Source: a virus
Direction: 5' to 3' (one strand)
DNA: 64,000 nt
Virus record (IMG/VR): IMGVR_UViG_3300021093_003813
Location: 1-64,000 of that record
How positions within the stretch are numbered: position 1 is the stretch's first letter; each line of letters starts with the position of its first letter. The notes beneath the pieces are model-generated. The model made no database searches. It was given only the letters and a program-made list of their open reading frames with translations, and was not told where the DNA came from. A program made the position numbers and the translations under genes. This document shows positions 33,709 through 40,749 of the stretch, piece after piece.

Positions 33709-35418
33709 TTAGAATGTGCCACCATCAATTGTATTTGTGTAAACTGGAACACCCCCACCAGTAACACTTAAAAATTGTCCTGATGTTCCTGCTGCTGTGA
33801 CTTGGATGGCACTTGCTCCGTTACCATACAACACACCATTTGATGTAAATGTTGTGGCGCCGGTACCACCGTTAGCTACGGTGATGGCTGAGGCAAGATT
33901 TGAAACTGTGCCTCCTTCAAGATTTGCCACCAAGGTACCAACGGTGAAACCTGTACCTGATGTGTTCACAGTTGATGTGGGTTCTGCTTGCAAATCTTTA
34001 AACAATTTGAATTTATCACTATCTGAAGCATCCTTGAACAAACCAGCATACTTTGTTGTTGCTGATACAATGTATTCAGCATAGAAACCAAGGTCTACTG
34101 AGTTGGCTGAGTTGTCAGTTCCCAACTTCAACAACACATCATCCACAGACAATGTGGTGCTGTTGATGATGGTGGTAGCACCATTCACAGTCAAGTTACC
34201 TGCCACAGTGACATCAGCACCTGAAAGTGTCAAGGCAGTTGTACCGCCTGATGACTTGATGTCGTTACCTGTCACCGTTAAATCACCTACAACAGTGACA
34301 TCAGCACCTGATAGTGTCAAGGCAGTTGTACCGCCTGATGCCTTGATGTCATTACCTGTCACCGTTAAATCACCTGCAACAGCAACATCGCCTGATCCTG
34401 AGAATGTCAATGCTGTGGTTCCGCCTGACATCTTGATATCATTACCGCCAACGGTCAAGTCACCTACTAATGCCACGTCTGTGGTCAAGGCAACTGTTAC
34501 ACCAGCAGTTTCTGAACCAGAACCTGATACTGAGATTTGATTGGCTGTGCCTGTCACAGTGGCAACATAGTTGCCGGTGGTGTCTGTGCCTAGTGCCACT
34601 GAATCAGCAGCAATTGCCACCACACCTGCTTCTGTTACAGTGATGTCACCTGAGAAACCAGCATACACATAATCAGCTACATTTTCTGCTGTGATTTTGC
34701 GATTGGCAGTAGCTGAATCATCATACACAAAGAAGGCATCATCATCAGCCAATGTGGCTAATGCTGTGGTGCCTGTGACATCCACCTTGCTACCTTGCAC
34801 AGAGTTGATGGTAACTGCACCTGATGTTACCGTAAAGTTGGTGCTATTGAAAGATGCCACACCCTTGTTGCTGTCAGTGGCTTCTTCTGCTGCAATTGTT
34901 ACAACATTGTCTGTGATGGCAGTATCAATACCTTCACCGCCAGTGAATGTCAATGTTTGACCTGTGCTAAAGGTGTCAGATCCTGTATCACCAGCTATTG
35001 TGAACGAGGATGAGGCAGGTGCTGAAAATGACAATACACCTGAACCGTTAGTGACCAAAACATTGCCGTTGCTACCATCAGCAGCAGGTAGTGTAAATGT
35101 CAAGTCGGCAGCTAATGTATTGGCTGCCTTCAATTGTACAAAGTTTACACCGTTGTTGGTGCCTTCAAACAAGGTGACTTTGCCACCCACAGTGGAAGTT
35201 TCAGGTGTCAAGAAGTCATCAACAGTGTTGGTGTAGTACTTACCACCTATTTTGTCAATGACTGCTGTGGTACCGTCTGATGCTCTAGATTCAATGTACA
35301 AAATACCGTTGGCACCATTGCCAGCACGGTCTTCAGCATATGCCAATTCACCTTCTGCTAGGTCACCTGTGGTGGGAGCTGTTGCTCCAGTGGATCTTTT
35401 GATTTGAATTACTGTCAT
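33709..35418 (-). CDS. Repeat-rich tail fibre or structural protein
   Basis: 569 residues. The N-terminus IQIKRSTGATAPTTGDLAEGELAY (about 4-27) is the fibre capping pattern. The body is strand-rich with tandem 29-residue units of the type VVGDLTVTGNDIKSSGG then TTALTLSGADVT, and ends in VPVYTNTIDGGTF. There is no S74 domain, so it does not self-cleave. The last residues IDGGTF are shared with the 70-residue protein encoded just upstream. CCGGAG before the ATG is a good ribosome site. Confidence 0.8.
   Translation of the reverse strand: MTVIQIKRSTGATAPTTGDLAEGELAYAEDRAGNGANGILYIESRASDGTTAVIDKIGGKYYTNTVDDFLTPETSTVGGKVTLFEGTNNGVNFVQLKAANTLAADLTFTLPAADGSNGNVLVTNGSGVLSFSAPASSSFTIAGDTGSDTFSTGQTLTFTGGEGIDTAITDNVVTIAAEEATDSNKGVASFNSTNFTVTSGAVTINSVQGSKVDVTGTTALATLADDDAFFVYDDSATANRKITAENVADYVYAGFSGDITVTEAGVVAIAADSVALGTDTTGNYVATVTGTANQISVSGSGSETAGVTVALTTDVALVGDLTVGGNDIKMSGGTTALTFSGSGDVAVAGDLTVTGNDIKASGGTTALTLSGADVTVVGDLTVTGNDIKSSGGTTALTLSGADVTVAGNLTVNGATTIINSTTLSVDDVLLKLGTDNSANSVDLGFYAEYIVSATTKYAGLFKDASDSDKFKLFKDLQAEPTSTVNTSGTGFTVGTLVANLEGGTVSNLASAITVANGGTGATTFTSNGVLYGNGASAIQVTAAGTSGQFLSVTGGGVPVYTNTIDGGTF
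34196..34470 (-). repeat. Tandem 87-bp repeats in fibre gene
   Basis: About three units with an 87-base period (clear copies begin near 34,211 and 34,298), encoding the 29-residue unit GDLTVTGNDIK.SGGTTAL then TLSGADVTV. The same peptide unit occurs twice in the fibre at 38,590-40,545. Confidence 0.8.
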
Positions 35419-35448
35419 GAATACTTCTCCGGATTTAGATTACTTAGG

Positions 35449-35661
35449 TTAGAATGTTCCGCCGTCTATGTTACCAACGTTTGTGGTTGCTGCTTGTGCC
35501 ACCCATTCTTCATTATCAGCGTCATAGACCAATGTGTAACCATCTTCCAAATCAGTAGAATTCACGTTTTTCAATTGTTCCAAATTCACAGAAGGGATGC
35601 TGATTTTTCGTACTGTGGTGTTGATGCTTGGTTGTGTAGAGGTTGTTACTTTCAATGGCAT
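35449..35661 (-). CDS. Small fibre-associated protein ending in IDGGTF
   Basis: 70 residues. A polar N-terminus, then QLKNVNSTDLEDGYTLVYDADNEEWVAQ (about 29-56), a strand-turn pattern seen in fibre distal modules (LxDGxVLxYdxxxxxWv), and the end NVGNIDGGTF, which equals the last residues of the 569-residue protein downstream. Probably a small virion or fibre subunit. The ATG overlaps the stop of the gene before it. Confidence 0.6.
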   Translation of the reverse strand: MPLKVTTSTQPSINTTVRKISIPSVNLEQLKNVNSTDLEDGYTLVYDADNEEWVAQAATTNVGNIDGGTF

Positions 35662-36008
35662 TATCGTGTCACCTCAGGTGTTACTGTGACAATGCCTTCC
35701 AGTACCCGGGTGACAGTACCACCGTCACCTTCAGGTGCCTCAATTTCCACATCATACACATATCTGCCAGCTTTCAAAGCTGATGTTTGTGCGTCTGTCA
35801 ACTCCATCACCAACTCACCTGTTTCAGGTGTCTCAGAAGTCACGGTGAATGATGTGGAACTGTTGGCTCCATAACTTTTCCGCATTTGCGCTCTGAGGGT
35901 GTAACCAGTTAAATCAATCTCGTTGCCGTTAACATCAGCCACGGTGATTGTCAAAGAAAATGTTGTTCCTTGGTCAATCACCAAGTTATTAACTGTAGCC
36001 ATGGACAT
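35661..36008 (-). CDS. Beta-rich virion protein, BppU-like N-terminal type
   Basis: 115 residues with LVIDQGTTFSLTITVADVNGNEIDLTGYT (about 9-37) and KAGRYVYDVEIEAPEGDGGTVTRVLEGIVTVTPEVTR at the end. This is the immunoglobulin-like pattern of small baseplate or fibre-attachment domains in marine phages (L.GytvraQ.R followed by G.Y.YDv). Two start codons, 36008 and 36002, are possible; GAG seven bases before 36002 slightly favours the latter. First gene behind a TATAAATA promoter. Confidence 0.7.
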   Translation of the reverse strand: MSMATVNNLVIDQGTTFSLTITVADVNGNEIDLTGYTLRAQMRKSYGANSSTSFTVTSETPETGELVMELTDAQTSALKAGRYVYDVEIEAPEGDGGTVTRVLEGIVTVTPEVTR

Positions 36009-36034
36009 TCTCGGTCATAGGTGATTACTACAGT

Positions 36035-36042
36035 TATTTATA
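36035..36042 (-). promoter_or_regulatory. Late promoter TATAAATA before small fibre genes
   Basis: Exact octamer on the minus strand in the 46-base gap after the 369-residue gene; start point near 36,029, about 21 bases before ATG 36008. Confidence 0.85.
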
Positions 36043-36054
36043 ATTGTTCTGTGG

Positions 36055-37164
36055 TTAACCGTGATTTTCTTCGAAATAATTTTTCAACCAATTCCAATCC
36101 ACAGTGTTTTTCAAGGCTTCCTTGTTGTCTCGGTGCTGTTCTGCGTATGCGTTTCCTTCTTTGGCACCCTTCAGAACCCAGTCTGCGTTGGCTCCTTCAG
36201 CAAAAGCTAACCAACGGTCCAACCAAAGATGTGAATCTTCACCATAGCTCACAGTCAGTTTCACAACTTCACGAAATGCTGTTCTCCAGGCTTCGTAAGG
36301 AGTTGTAGCAAACATGGCTTCACTAACAGTTCTGGGAACTGTGATGGTCTTGCTGTATTGTGTGAAATCTAAGCCGAAGCTGGCAGGAGTGTTCAACACC
36401 AGATTGCTATTGTAACACACCACGCCCATATGACCATATTCCAAACGATTGCTCATGTTCTTGGCATGAAAGATGATGTGTGCGTTAGTAATAGTTTCCA
36501 CAGGATAATCAAACACTGTGAGGTCGGTGATGAAGTTTTTTCCTGTCACCACAAAGAATTGTGTGGTGTCACCTGCTAAATCTACACAACGATGAAACAT
36601 TTTTCTGCGTCCATTTATACCATCAATTCTGACAGCTCTGGGACAAATCTTCACCAGATGATTCCAGTTTTCCTCGGCATTGGTCTCACCGTTACTGGCA
36701 AAGAACACAGGCACAGCATCCTTCTTGGCAGTTCTACGAACCTTCAAAGTGTGTAATGCCACCACGGGATCCACTTCAATAATCATCTTGTCTGGCCATT
36801 CCCAGGGATCATCGCTGGTTTTTTTGGCCTTTTCAATCACCTTGCGTTCTCCAGCCCAACCCGCAATGAACACCTGTTCTTCATCTTTTCGAACCACAAA
36901 AATAACCGGTCCTGAAATGTGTTCCCAGGTGGTGCCATTGTTGCACCGATACAACTTTCTTTCAGAACCTTTGGCATCAATGATTTCCACGTAATCAAAC
37001 GCAGTCAGTTCTTTGTCACCTGCTTGAGCCCAGCCTTTGGCATCTTTCACTGTGTCAATGAAGTCTGTGAACCATCCTAGACTGCGAACCCAGTGTTTAG
37101 TTTCCAGAACCCAATGCTGTGTGAACAACTCGCTATGTGCCAACCATGTTTCATTATTCAGCAT
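36055..37164 (-). CDS. Conserved hypothetical protein, possible degenerate glycosyltransferase-like
   Basis: 369 residues. The block VRIDGINGRRKMFHRCVDLAGDTTQFFVVTGKNFITDLTVFDY (about 184-226) followed by EYGHMGVVCYN and YEAWRTAFREVVKLT (about 303-317) resembles, from memory, a marine T4-like phage family whose members read VDGVKG, FYVVDADA, YGYGGVK and TWRSAFRECVKL at these places. Here the acidic VVDADA is replaced by VVTGKN, so a DxD-type metal site is missing. It overlaps the following glycosyltransferase gene by 11 bases, so the two products may work together. Catalytic function is doubtful. Confidence 0.5.
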   Translation of the reverse strand: MLNNETWLAHSELFTQHWVLETKHWVRSLGWFTDFIDTVKDAKGWAQAGDKELTAFDYVEIIDAKGSERKLYRCNNGTTWEHISGPVIFVVRKDEEQVFIAGWAGERKVIEKAKKTSDDPWEWPDKMIIEVDPVVALHTLKVRRTAKKDAVPVFFASNGETNAEENWNHLVKICPRAVRIDGINGRRKMFHRCVDLAGDTTQFFVVTGKNFITDLTVFDYPVETITNAHIIFHAKNMSNRLEYGHMGVVCYNSNLVLNTPASFGLDFTQYSKTITVPRTVSEAMFATTPYEAWRTAFREVVKLTVSYGEDSHLWLDRWLAFAEGANADWVLKGAKEGNAYAEQHRDNKEALKNTVDWNWLKNYFEENHG

Positions 37165-37870
37165 TCTTCCTCACTTTTTTCATTTTGGTGATTTTCTTCA
37201 CTTCATTATCAATACGTTTTTCTTCATTCACACCCAAGTTGGCACCAAAGGCCCATTGACCTACGTGCTTCACTTGGAAACTTAAATTCATGTCAATCCA
37301 AATTTTGTATCCGGCTTTTCGGAGTTTTTCTTGAAAATAGAAATCTTCTCCATGCCAGTTTCCATCATAGTACTCAAAGTTGAAGAAAGGGGGTTCGATG
37401 TTCTTCAAGATTTCTGTTTTCATCATCATACATCCCATACCTACACCTTCCACTTCCTGAAGTTCCTGGTCACCTTCCAATGGCAACCAGTTGTTCCAAT
37501 CGCCTCGTTCAGGATATGCCACTGTTTGTAAAGGCACTGAACGTTTCATATAGTTGGAACACACCACATCAACATTATGACCCATCAATCTCATGGCGGT
37601 GGTGCTGGGAAACAGCATGTCAGAATCCAACCACAAGGAATAATCTGCGTTTATTTGCAGAGCCTGGTTTGCCAAACGTTCACGTTGAGCCAACAAGATG
37701 GTGCTTTGGTCATACAAAACATGAACATCAATACCAGCCATGGTAGTGGTCTTCACCAACTCTACAAGAGCTGAAGTAAACAAACTATACATGGATTCTT
37801 TGCATGGAATCAGAATAGCAAGTTTTGTGGGACGCGTTTTCCAGATGCTTAAATCATAGATGTTCTTCAT
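37154..37870 (-). CDS. GT-A (family 2-like) glycosyltransferase
   Basis: 238 residues. The N-terminus KLAILIPCKESMYSLF (16-31) is the first Rossmann strand. DSD (82-84, in SLWLDSDMLFP) is the metal and sugar-nucleotide motif, and GEDFYFQEKLRKAGYKIWID (174-193) carries the acidic catalytic-base region, followed by His202 in VKHVG. The C-terminus is a basic helix. It probably transfers sugar to a fibre or other surface component or to DNA; its position in the fibre cluster favours the virion. It overlaps both neighbours. Confidence 0.8.
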   Translation of the reverse strand: MKNIYDLSIWKTRPTKLAILIPCKESMYSLFTSALVELVKTTTMAGIDVHVLYDQSTILLAQRERLANQALQINADYSLWLDSDMLFPSTTAMRLMGHNVDVVCSNYMKRSVPLQTVAYPERGDWNNWLPLEGDQELQEVEGVGMGCMMMKTEILKNIEPPFFNFEYYDGNWHGEDFYFQEKLRKAGYKIWIDMNLSFQVKHVGQWAFGANLGVNEEKRIDNEVKKITKMKKVRKNAE

Positions 37871-38325
37871 AGACCTGCCACTCCAGACGCCAATGTTGAC
37901 GCTTGGTTGGTGATTTCACGAATCATCGTAGTAATTTCTTGAACTCGTTTGACAAAAAGTTGATAATCGGCTAACGGAAATTGCGTGACTGTATTTAATG
38001 TTTCAATACTATACTTGTCAAAGATAAGAATTTCCATGGAAGCTTGGCGGGCCCATTTCTCAATCATGGCAAATCTAGTGGTCTGCGGGTCATTGTTCAA
38101 CAGATTCAACAGATGTTCTGAATCATGTTGTGCCAACACATCTTCCAAGAAAGCAATTCTTTCTGGCCACTGACCTTCTTCCTTCAGATACTTCAATTCA
38201 TACAGAAGTTCTGCCAGTTTCTTTTTGTCATACCCAATGGAAACCCATCGGACATAACGTTCTTCGTATTCCGATGGGTGGTCATTGATGGCGTTAATCA
38301 ATATGTCCAATGTAATGTCTGTCAT
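37867..38325 (-). CDS. Hypothetical helical protein
   Basis: 152 residues from ATG 38325 (GGAG eight bases upstream; the in-frame GTG 38334 is less likely). Almost all helix: ILINAINDHPSEYEERY, KKKLAELLYELKYLKEEG, ERIAFLEDVLAQH and a C-terminal QLFVKRVQEITTMIREITNQA. No recognised motif. Its stop overlaps the glycosyltransferase start, so it may be a partner or regulator of that enzyme. Two promoter-like elements lie upstream. Confidence 0.6.
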   Translation of the reverse strand: MTDITLDILINAINDHPSEYEERYVRWVSIGYDKKKLAELLYELKYLKEEGQWPERIAFLEDVLAQHDSEHLLNLLNNDPQTTRFAMIEKWARQASMEILIFDKYSIETLNTVTQFPLADYQLFVKRVQEITTMIREITNQASTLASGVAGL

Positions 38326-38357
38326 GATGCTCACTCCACATAAAAATAGTATAAAGA

Positions 38358-38386
38358 AATTTATATATGTGCTACAATTTTGTCAA
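38358..38386 (-). promoter_or_regulatory. Composite promoter region before the glycosyltransferase operon
   Basis: Minus-strand TTGACA (38386-38381) in the shared context CTTGACAAAA is followed after 15 bases by TATAAA (38365-38360), shorter than the ideal spacer. The same place reads TATAAATT (38365-38358), 7 of 8 bases of the late octamer. Either or both could drive the 38,325 gene with a leader near 27 bases. Confidence 0.45.
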
Positions 38387-38389
38387 GTC

Positions 38390-38566
38390 TCAGTATGTGA
38401 ATGGTGTTGTTCGGCCGCCAAAGTCAGTTGACAAACGAATCTGACCAGCAGTAATACCAATTTGTGCGCCTAAATTGCCACGTAATGTAACTTGACCAGA
38501 CAGGCCGTATGCATTACGCACACGCCCCATCAATATCTCTGAACCTGTATTTGGAATTATTCCCAT
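38390..38566 (-). CDS. 58-residue virion-type small protein
   Basis: A short gene between the glycosyltransferase operon and the fibre, starting at ATG 38566 with GGGAG six bases upstream and ending at TGA 38390. The product begins MGIIPNTGSEILMGRVRNAY and continues with GQVTLRGNLGAQIGITAGQIRLSTDFGG. The Gly-rich repeated pattern (SGQVTLRG, AGQIRLST) resembles very small structural proteins next to fibre genes of many tailed phages. An AATAAATA element lies 25-32 bases upstream. Probably a minor virion component. Confidence 0.7.
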   Translation of the reverse strand: MGIIPNTGSEILMGRVRNAYGLSGQVTLRGNLGAQIGITAGQIRLSTDFGGRTTPFTY

Positions 38567-38589
38567 CGTATACTCCCTGAAGGCCTAAA

Positions 38590-40545
38590 TTATTTATTGC
38601 AGTTGCAAATCTTCTTTACTTCATCAAGTTCCAACTTTAAGGCCTTGATGGCTTCCACTAATAATGGAACCATTTTCTCGTACTTCACTGTAAGATATTG
38701 TTCATCAATGGGTGCTGGTGCCACCACTTCTGGTAGAACTGCTTGTACTTCTTGTGCGCTTAAACCAACTTGCATTGCATCATTGTTGTAACCTAGTGAC
38801 TTGGCTACTTCATTTTCTGTGAAGTAGTAACCATTCAATGATGCCACCTTGTCCAAGGCATTGTCAATAGTGCCTTGGAAGTTCTTCAAACGAGCATCTG
38901 AATAGAAAGCGGTGATTTCATTGGTGGCTCTGATTTCACCTGCTGTTCCTGAGCCTGCTGTACCCACACCCAAAGAGTTGAATTGTACATTGGAGCCTGT
39001 ACCTACTGCTTGCCCAATGCTGATGGTGACGGCGCCTGTGGCACCGGACACTGAAACACCTGTGCCTGCCACATTGCTAGTGACACCCGCGTTGGTCAAT
39101 GTCACAGAACCACCAAGTGACACTGAACCGCCACCTGACATACCAGTACCTGCTGTGACTGTTACTGCACTGTTCACCAAGCCACCGTTTGGAAGACCTG
39201 TGCAATTGGTCAATGTGCCTGAGCTAGGTGTGCCTAGAGCAGGTGTCACAAGGGTTGGGCTGGTTGCCAACACCACAGAACCTGAACCAGTGGTGCCATT
39301 GCTCAAGTTGGAAGCAGCAATTTGTGAACCGTTGATGAGATAGTTCTTACCGGTTGGGATGTTGATGTGTTCTGAACTGCTCCAAGAGTTAGTGCCGTTG
39401 CTGTAGGTCCAAGTTTTGTTACCTGCAGTTGTGGCTTCCACAGTTAGACCTGCGCCATCTGCACCTGCGTTTGTGGCGTTGCCCTTGGCAACAGTCAAGT
39501 TCAAATCATCAATATCAACTGTGGTGCTGTTCACTGTGGTGGTGGTACCGTTCACAGTCAAGTCACCTGATATAGTAACAGCATTACCACTCAATGAAAT
39601 GGCAACTGCGCCTGTTGAGGACTTGATGTCATTACCTGTCACAGTTAAATCACCCTTCACTTCCACATCAGCGGCATTCAATGTGATGGCAGTGGCACCT
39701 GTTGAGGACTTGATGTCATTACCTGTGACTGTTAAATCACCTGTGATAGCAACATCTGCTCCTGCCATGGTGATGGCGGTGGTGGCGCTGGAGCTGGAGG
39801 CAACAACTAATTGACCGCCAGATTGTGTGAAGCGACCGAATTCTGTGCCACCGTCTCGCAAAATGATGTCACCGCCATCAGCATCCAGAACAATGTCAGC
39901 AGCAGCATCCAGAGTGAAATCTGCTGATGCATTCACTTGTGCAATGGTGGGTGTGGTGATGGTTGGGCTACTGTTGAACACCAACAAACCTGTACCAGTT
40001 TCATCAGACACAGCAGCAAGCATTTGTGCTGATGTGGCAGTCAATGTGTTGCTGGCAAGGCTGATGGTTTTATTGGTCAATGTTTGTGTAGTGTCAGTGC
40101 CCACCATGGTTGTGGTAGCATCAGGTATGGTGACCACTCTATCTGCTGTAGGATCCACCACAGTCAATGTGGTTTCAAATGCATCCGCAGTGGCACCTTC
40201 AAAGAACAAACCGTTGGTGACAATAGCAGCATCCAAAGTCTTGTTGGTGAGTGTTTGTGCACCATCCAGTGTGGTTAAAACACGTGTGGCAGCTCCTGTG
40301 TAGAACTTGAAATCACCGGCATTGTTCCAGAAGTCACCTGAAACAGGTGATGTTGGGTCGGCACTACCAGCTACAACACGGACGCTAGCTGTGGAAGCAC
40401 TGCTGGTGACTGTTGTCAGTTTACCAGTCATGGAGTTACTGCCATCTTTCTCCAGTTTATCAGAGTTCAAATTACTGAAGTTGGTGTCTACTTCAGTATT
40501 TGTAAGTGGTGTACCTTTGACGTTTCTTAAGGTTAATGTGGACAT
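38590..40545 (-). CDS. Tail fibre with S74 intramolecular chaperone
   Basis: 651 residues. The N-terminus TLTLRNVKGTPLTNTEVDTNFSNLNSDK (about 3-30) is the standard marine fibre attachment motif. The body has LTNKT repeats and two GDLTVTGNDIKSSTG units shared with the 569-residue protein, then GTPSSGTLTNCTGLP as in the giant fibre. From Ser549 (SDARLKNF) the last 103 residues form an S74 chaperone closely like that of the giant fibre, ending in KKICNCNK. Self-cleavage before Ser549 is expected. The promoter lies inside the upstream small gene. Confidence 0.88.
   Translation of the reverse strand: MSTLTLRNVKGTPLTNTEVDTNFSNLNSDKLEKDGSNSMTGKLTTVTSSASTASVRVVAGSADPTSPVSGDFWNNAGDFKFYTGAATRVLTTLDGAQTLTNKTLDAAIVTNGLFFEGATADAFETTLTVVDPTADRVVTIPDATTTMVGTDTTQTLTNKTISLASNTLTATSAQMLAAVSDETGTGLLVFNSSPTITTPTIAQVNASADFTLDAAADIVLDADGGDIILRDGGTEFGRFTQSGGQLVVASSSSATTAITMAGADVAITGDLTVTGNDIKSSTGATAITLNAADVEVKGDLTVTGNDIKSSTGAVAISLSGNAVTISGDLTVNGTTTTVNSTTVDIDDLNLTVAKGNATNAGADGAGLTVEATTAGNKTWTYSNGTNSWSSSEHINIPTGKNYLINGSQIAASNLSNGTTGSGSVVLATSPTLVTPALGTPSSGTLTNCTGLPNGGLVNSAVTVTAGTGMSGGGSVSLGGSVTLTNAGVTSNVAGTGVSVSGATGAVTISIGQAVGTGSNVQFNSLGVGTAGSGTAGEIRATNEITAFYSDARLKNFQGTIDNALDKVASLNGYYFTENEVAKSLGYNNDAMQVGLSAQEVQAVLPEVVAPAPIDEQYLTVKYEKMVPLLVEAIKALKLELDEVKKICNCNK
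38591..38598 (-). promoter_or_regulatory. Late-like promoter AATAAATA before the 58-residue gene
   Basis: Seven of eight bases of the late octamer, overlapping the TAA stop of the fibre gene (TAATAAATA reading). The start point would fall near 38,585, about 19 bases before ATG 38566. Confidence 0.5.
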
Positions 40546-40547
40546 CG

Positions 40548-40745
40548 TTATCCTCTATTGGCAATTAATAGTTGTAGCATTTTTTTAATATCTGTTAATT
40601 CTTGTTTTACACTATTTATATCAGTTTCAAGTTCTTTCATTTTGTCTTTACTGAAACGTCTGGCTTTATATGCTGCCAACCCCTCTAAATCAGTGTTTAC
40701 AACCGCAGAACTGTGACTGTCTCGTCGAATTTTAATTTCATCCAT
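40548..40745 (-). CDS. Small conserved hypothetical protein with coiled coil
   Basis: 65 residues: MDEIKIRRDSHSSAVVNTDLEGLAAYKARR (1-30), a charged N-terminal block I recall as conserved in marine T4-like phages, followed by a coiled-coil helix (KMKELETDINSVKQELTDIKKMLQLLI, about 35-61). It ends two bases before the fibre start and contains that gene's late promoter. It may help to trimerise or attach the fibre; function unknown. Confidence 0.65.
   Translation of the reverse strand: MDEIKIRRDSHSSAVVNTDLEGLAAYKARRFSKDKMKELETDINSVKQELTDIKKMLQLLIANRG
40613..40620 (-). promoter_or_regulatory. Late promoter TATAAATA inside the 65-residue gene
   Basis: Exact octamer on the minus strand lying within the small upstream gene; start point near 40,607, about 62 bases before the fibre ATG (40545). 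Confidence 0.75.
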
Positions 40746-40749
40746 GGTA

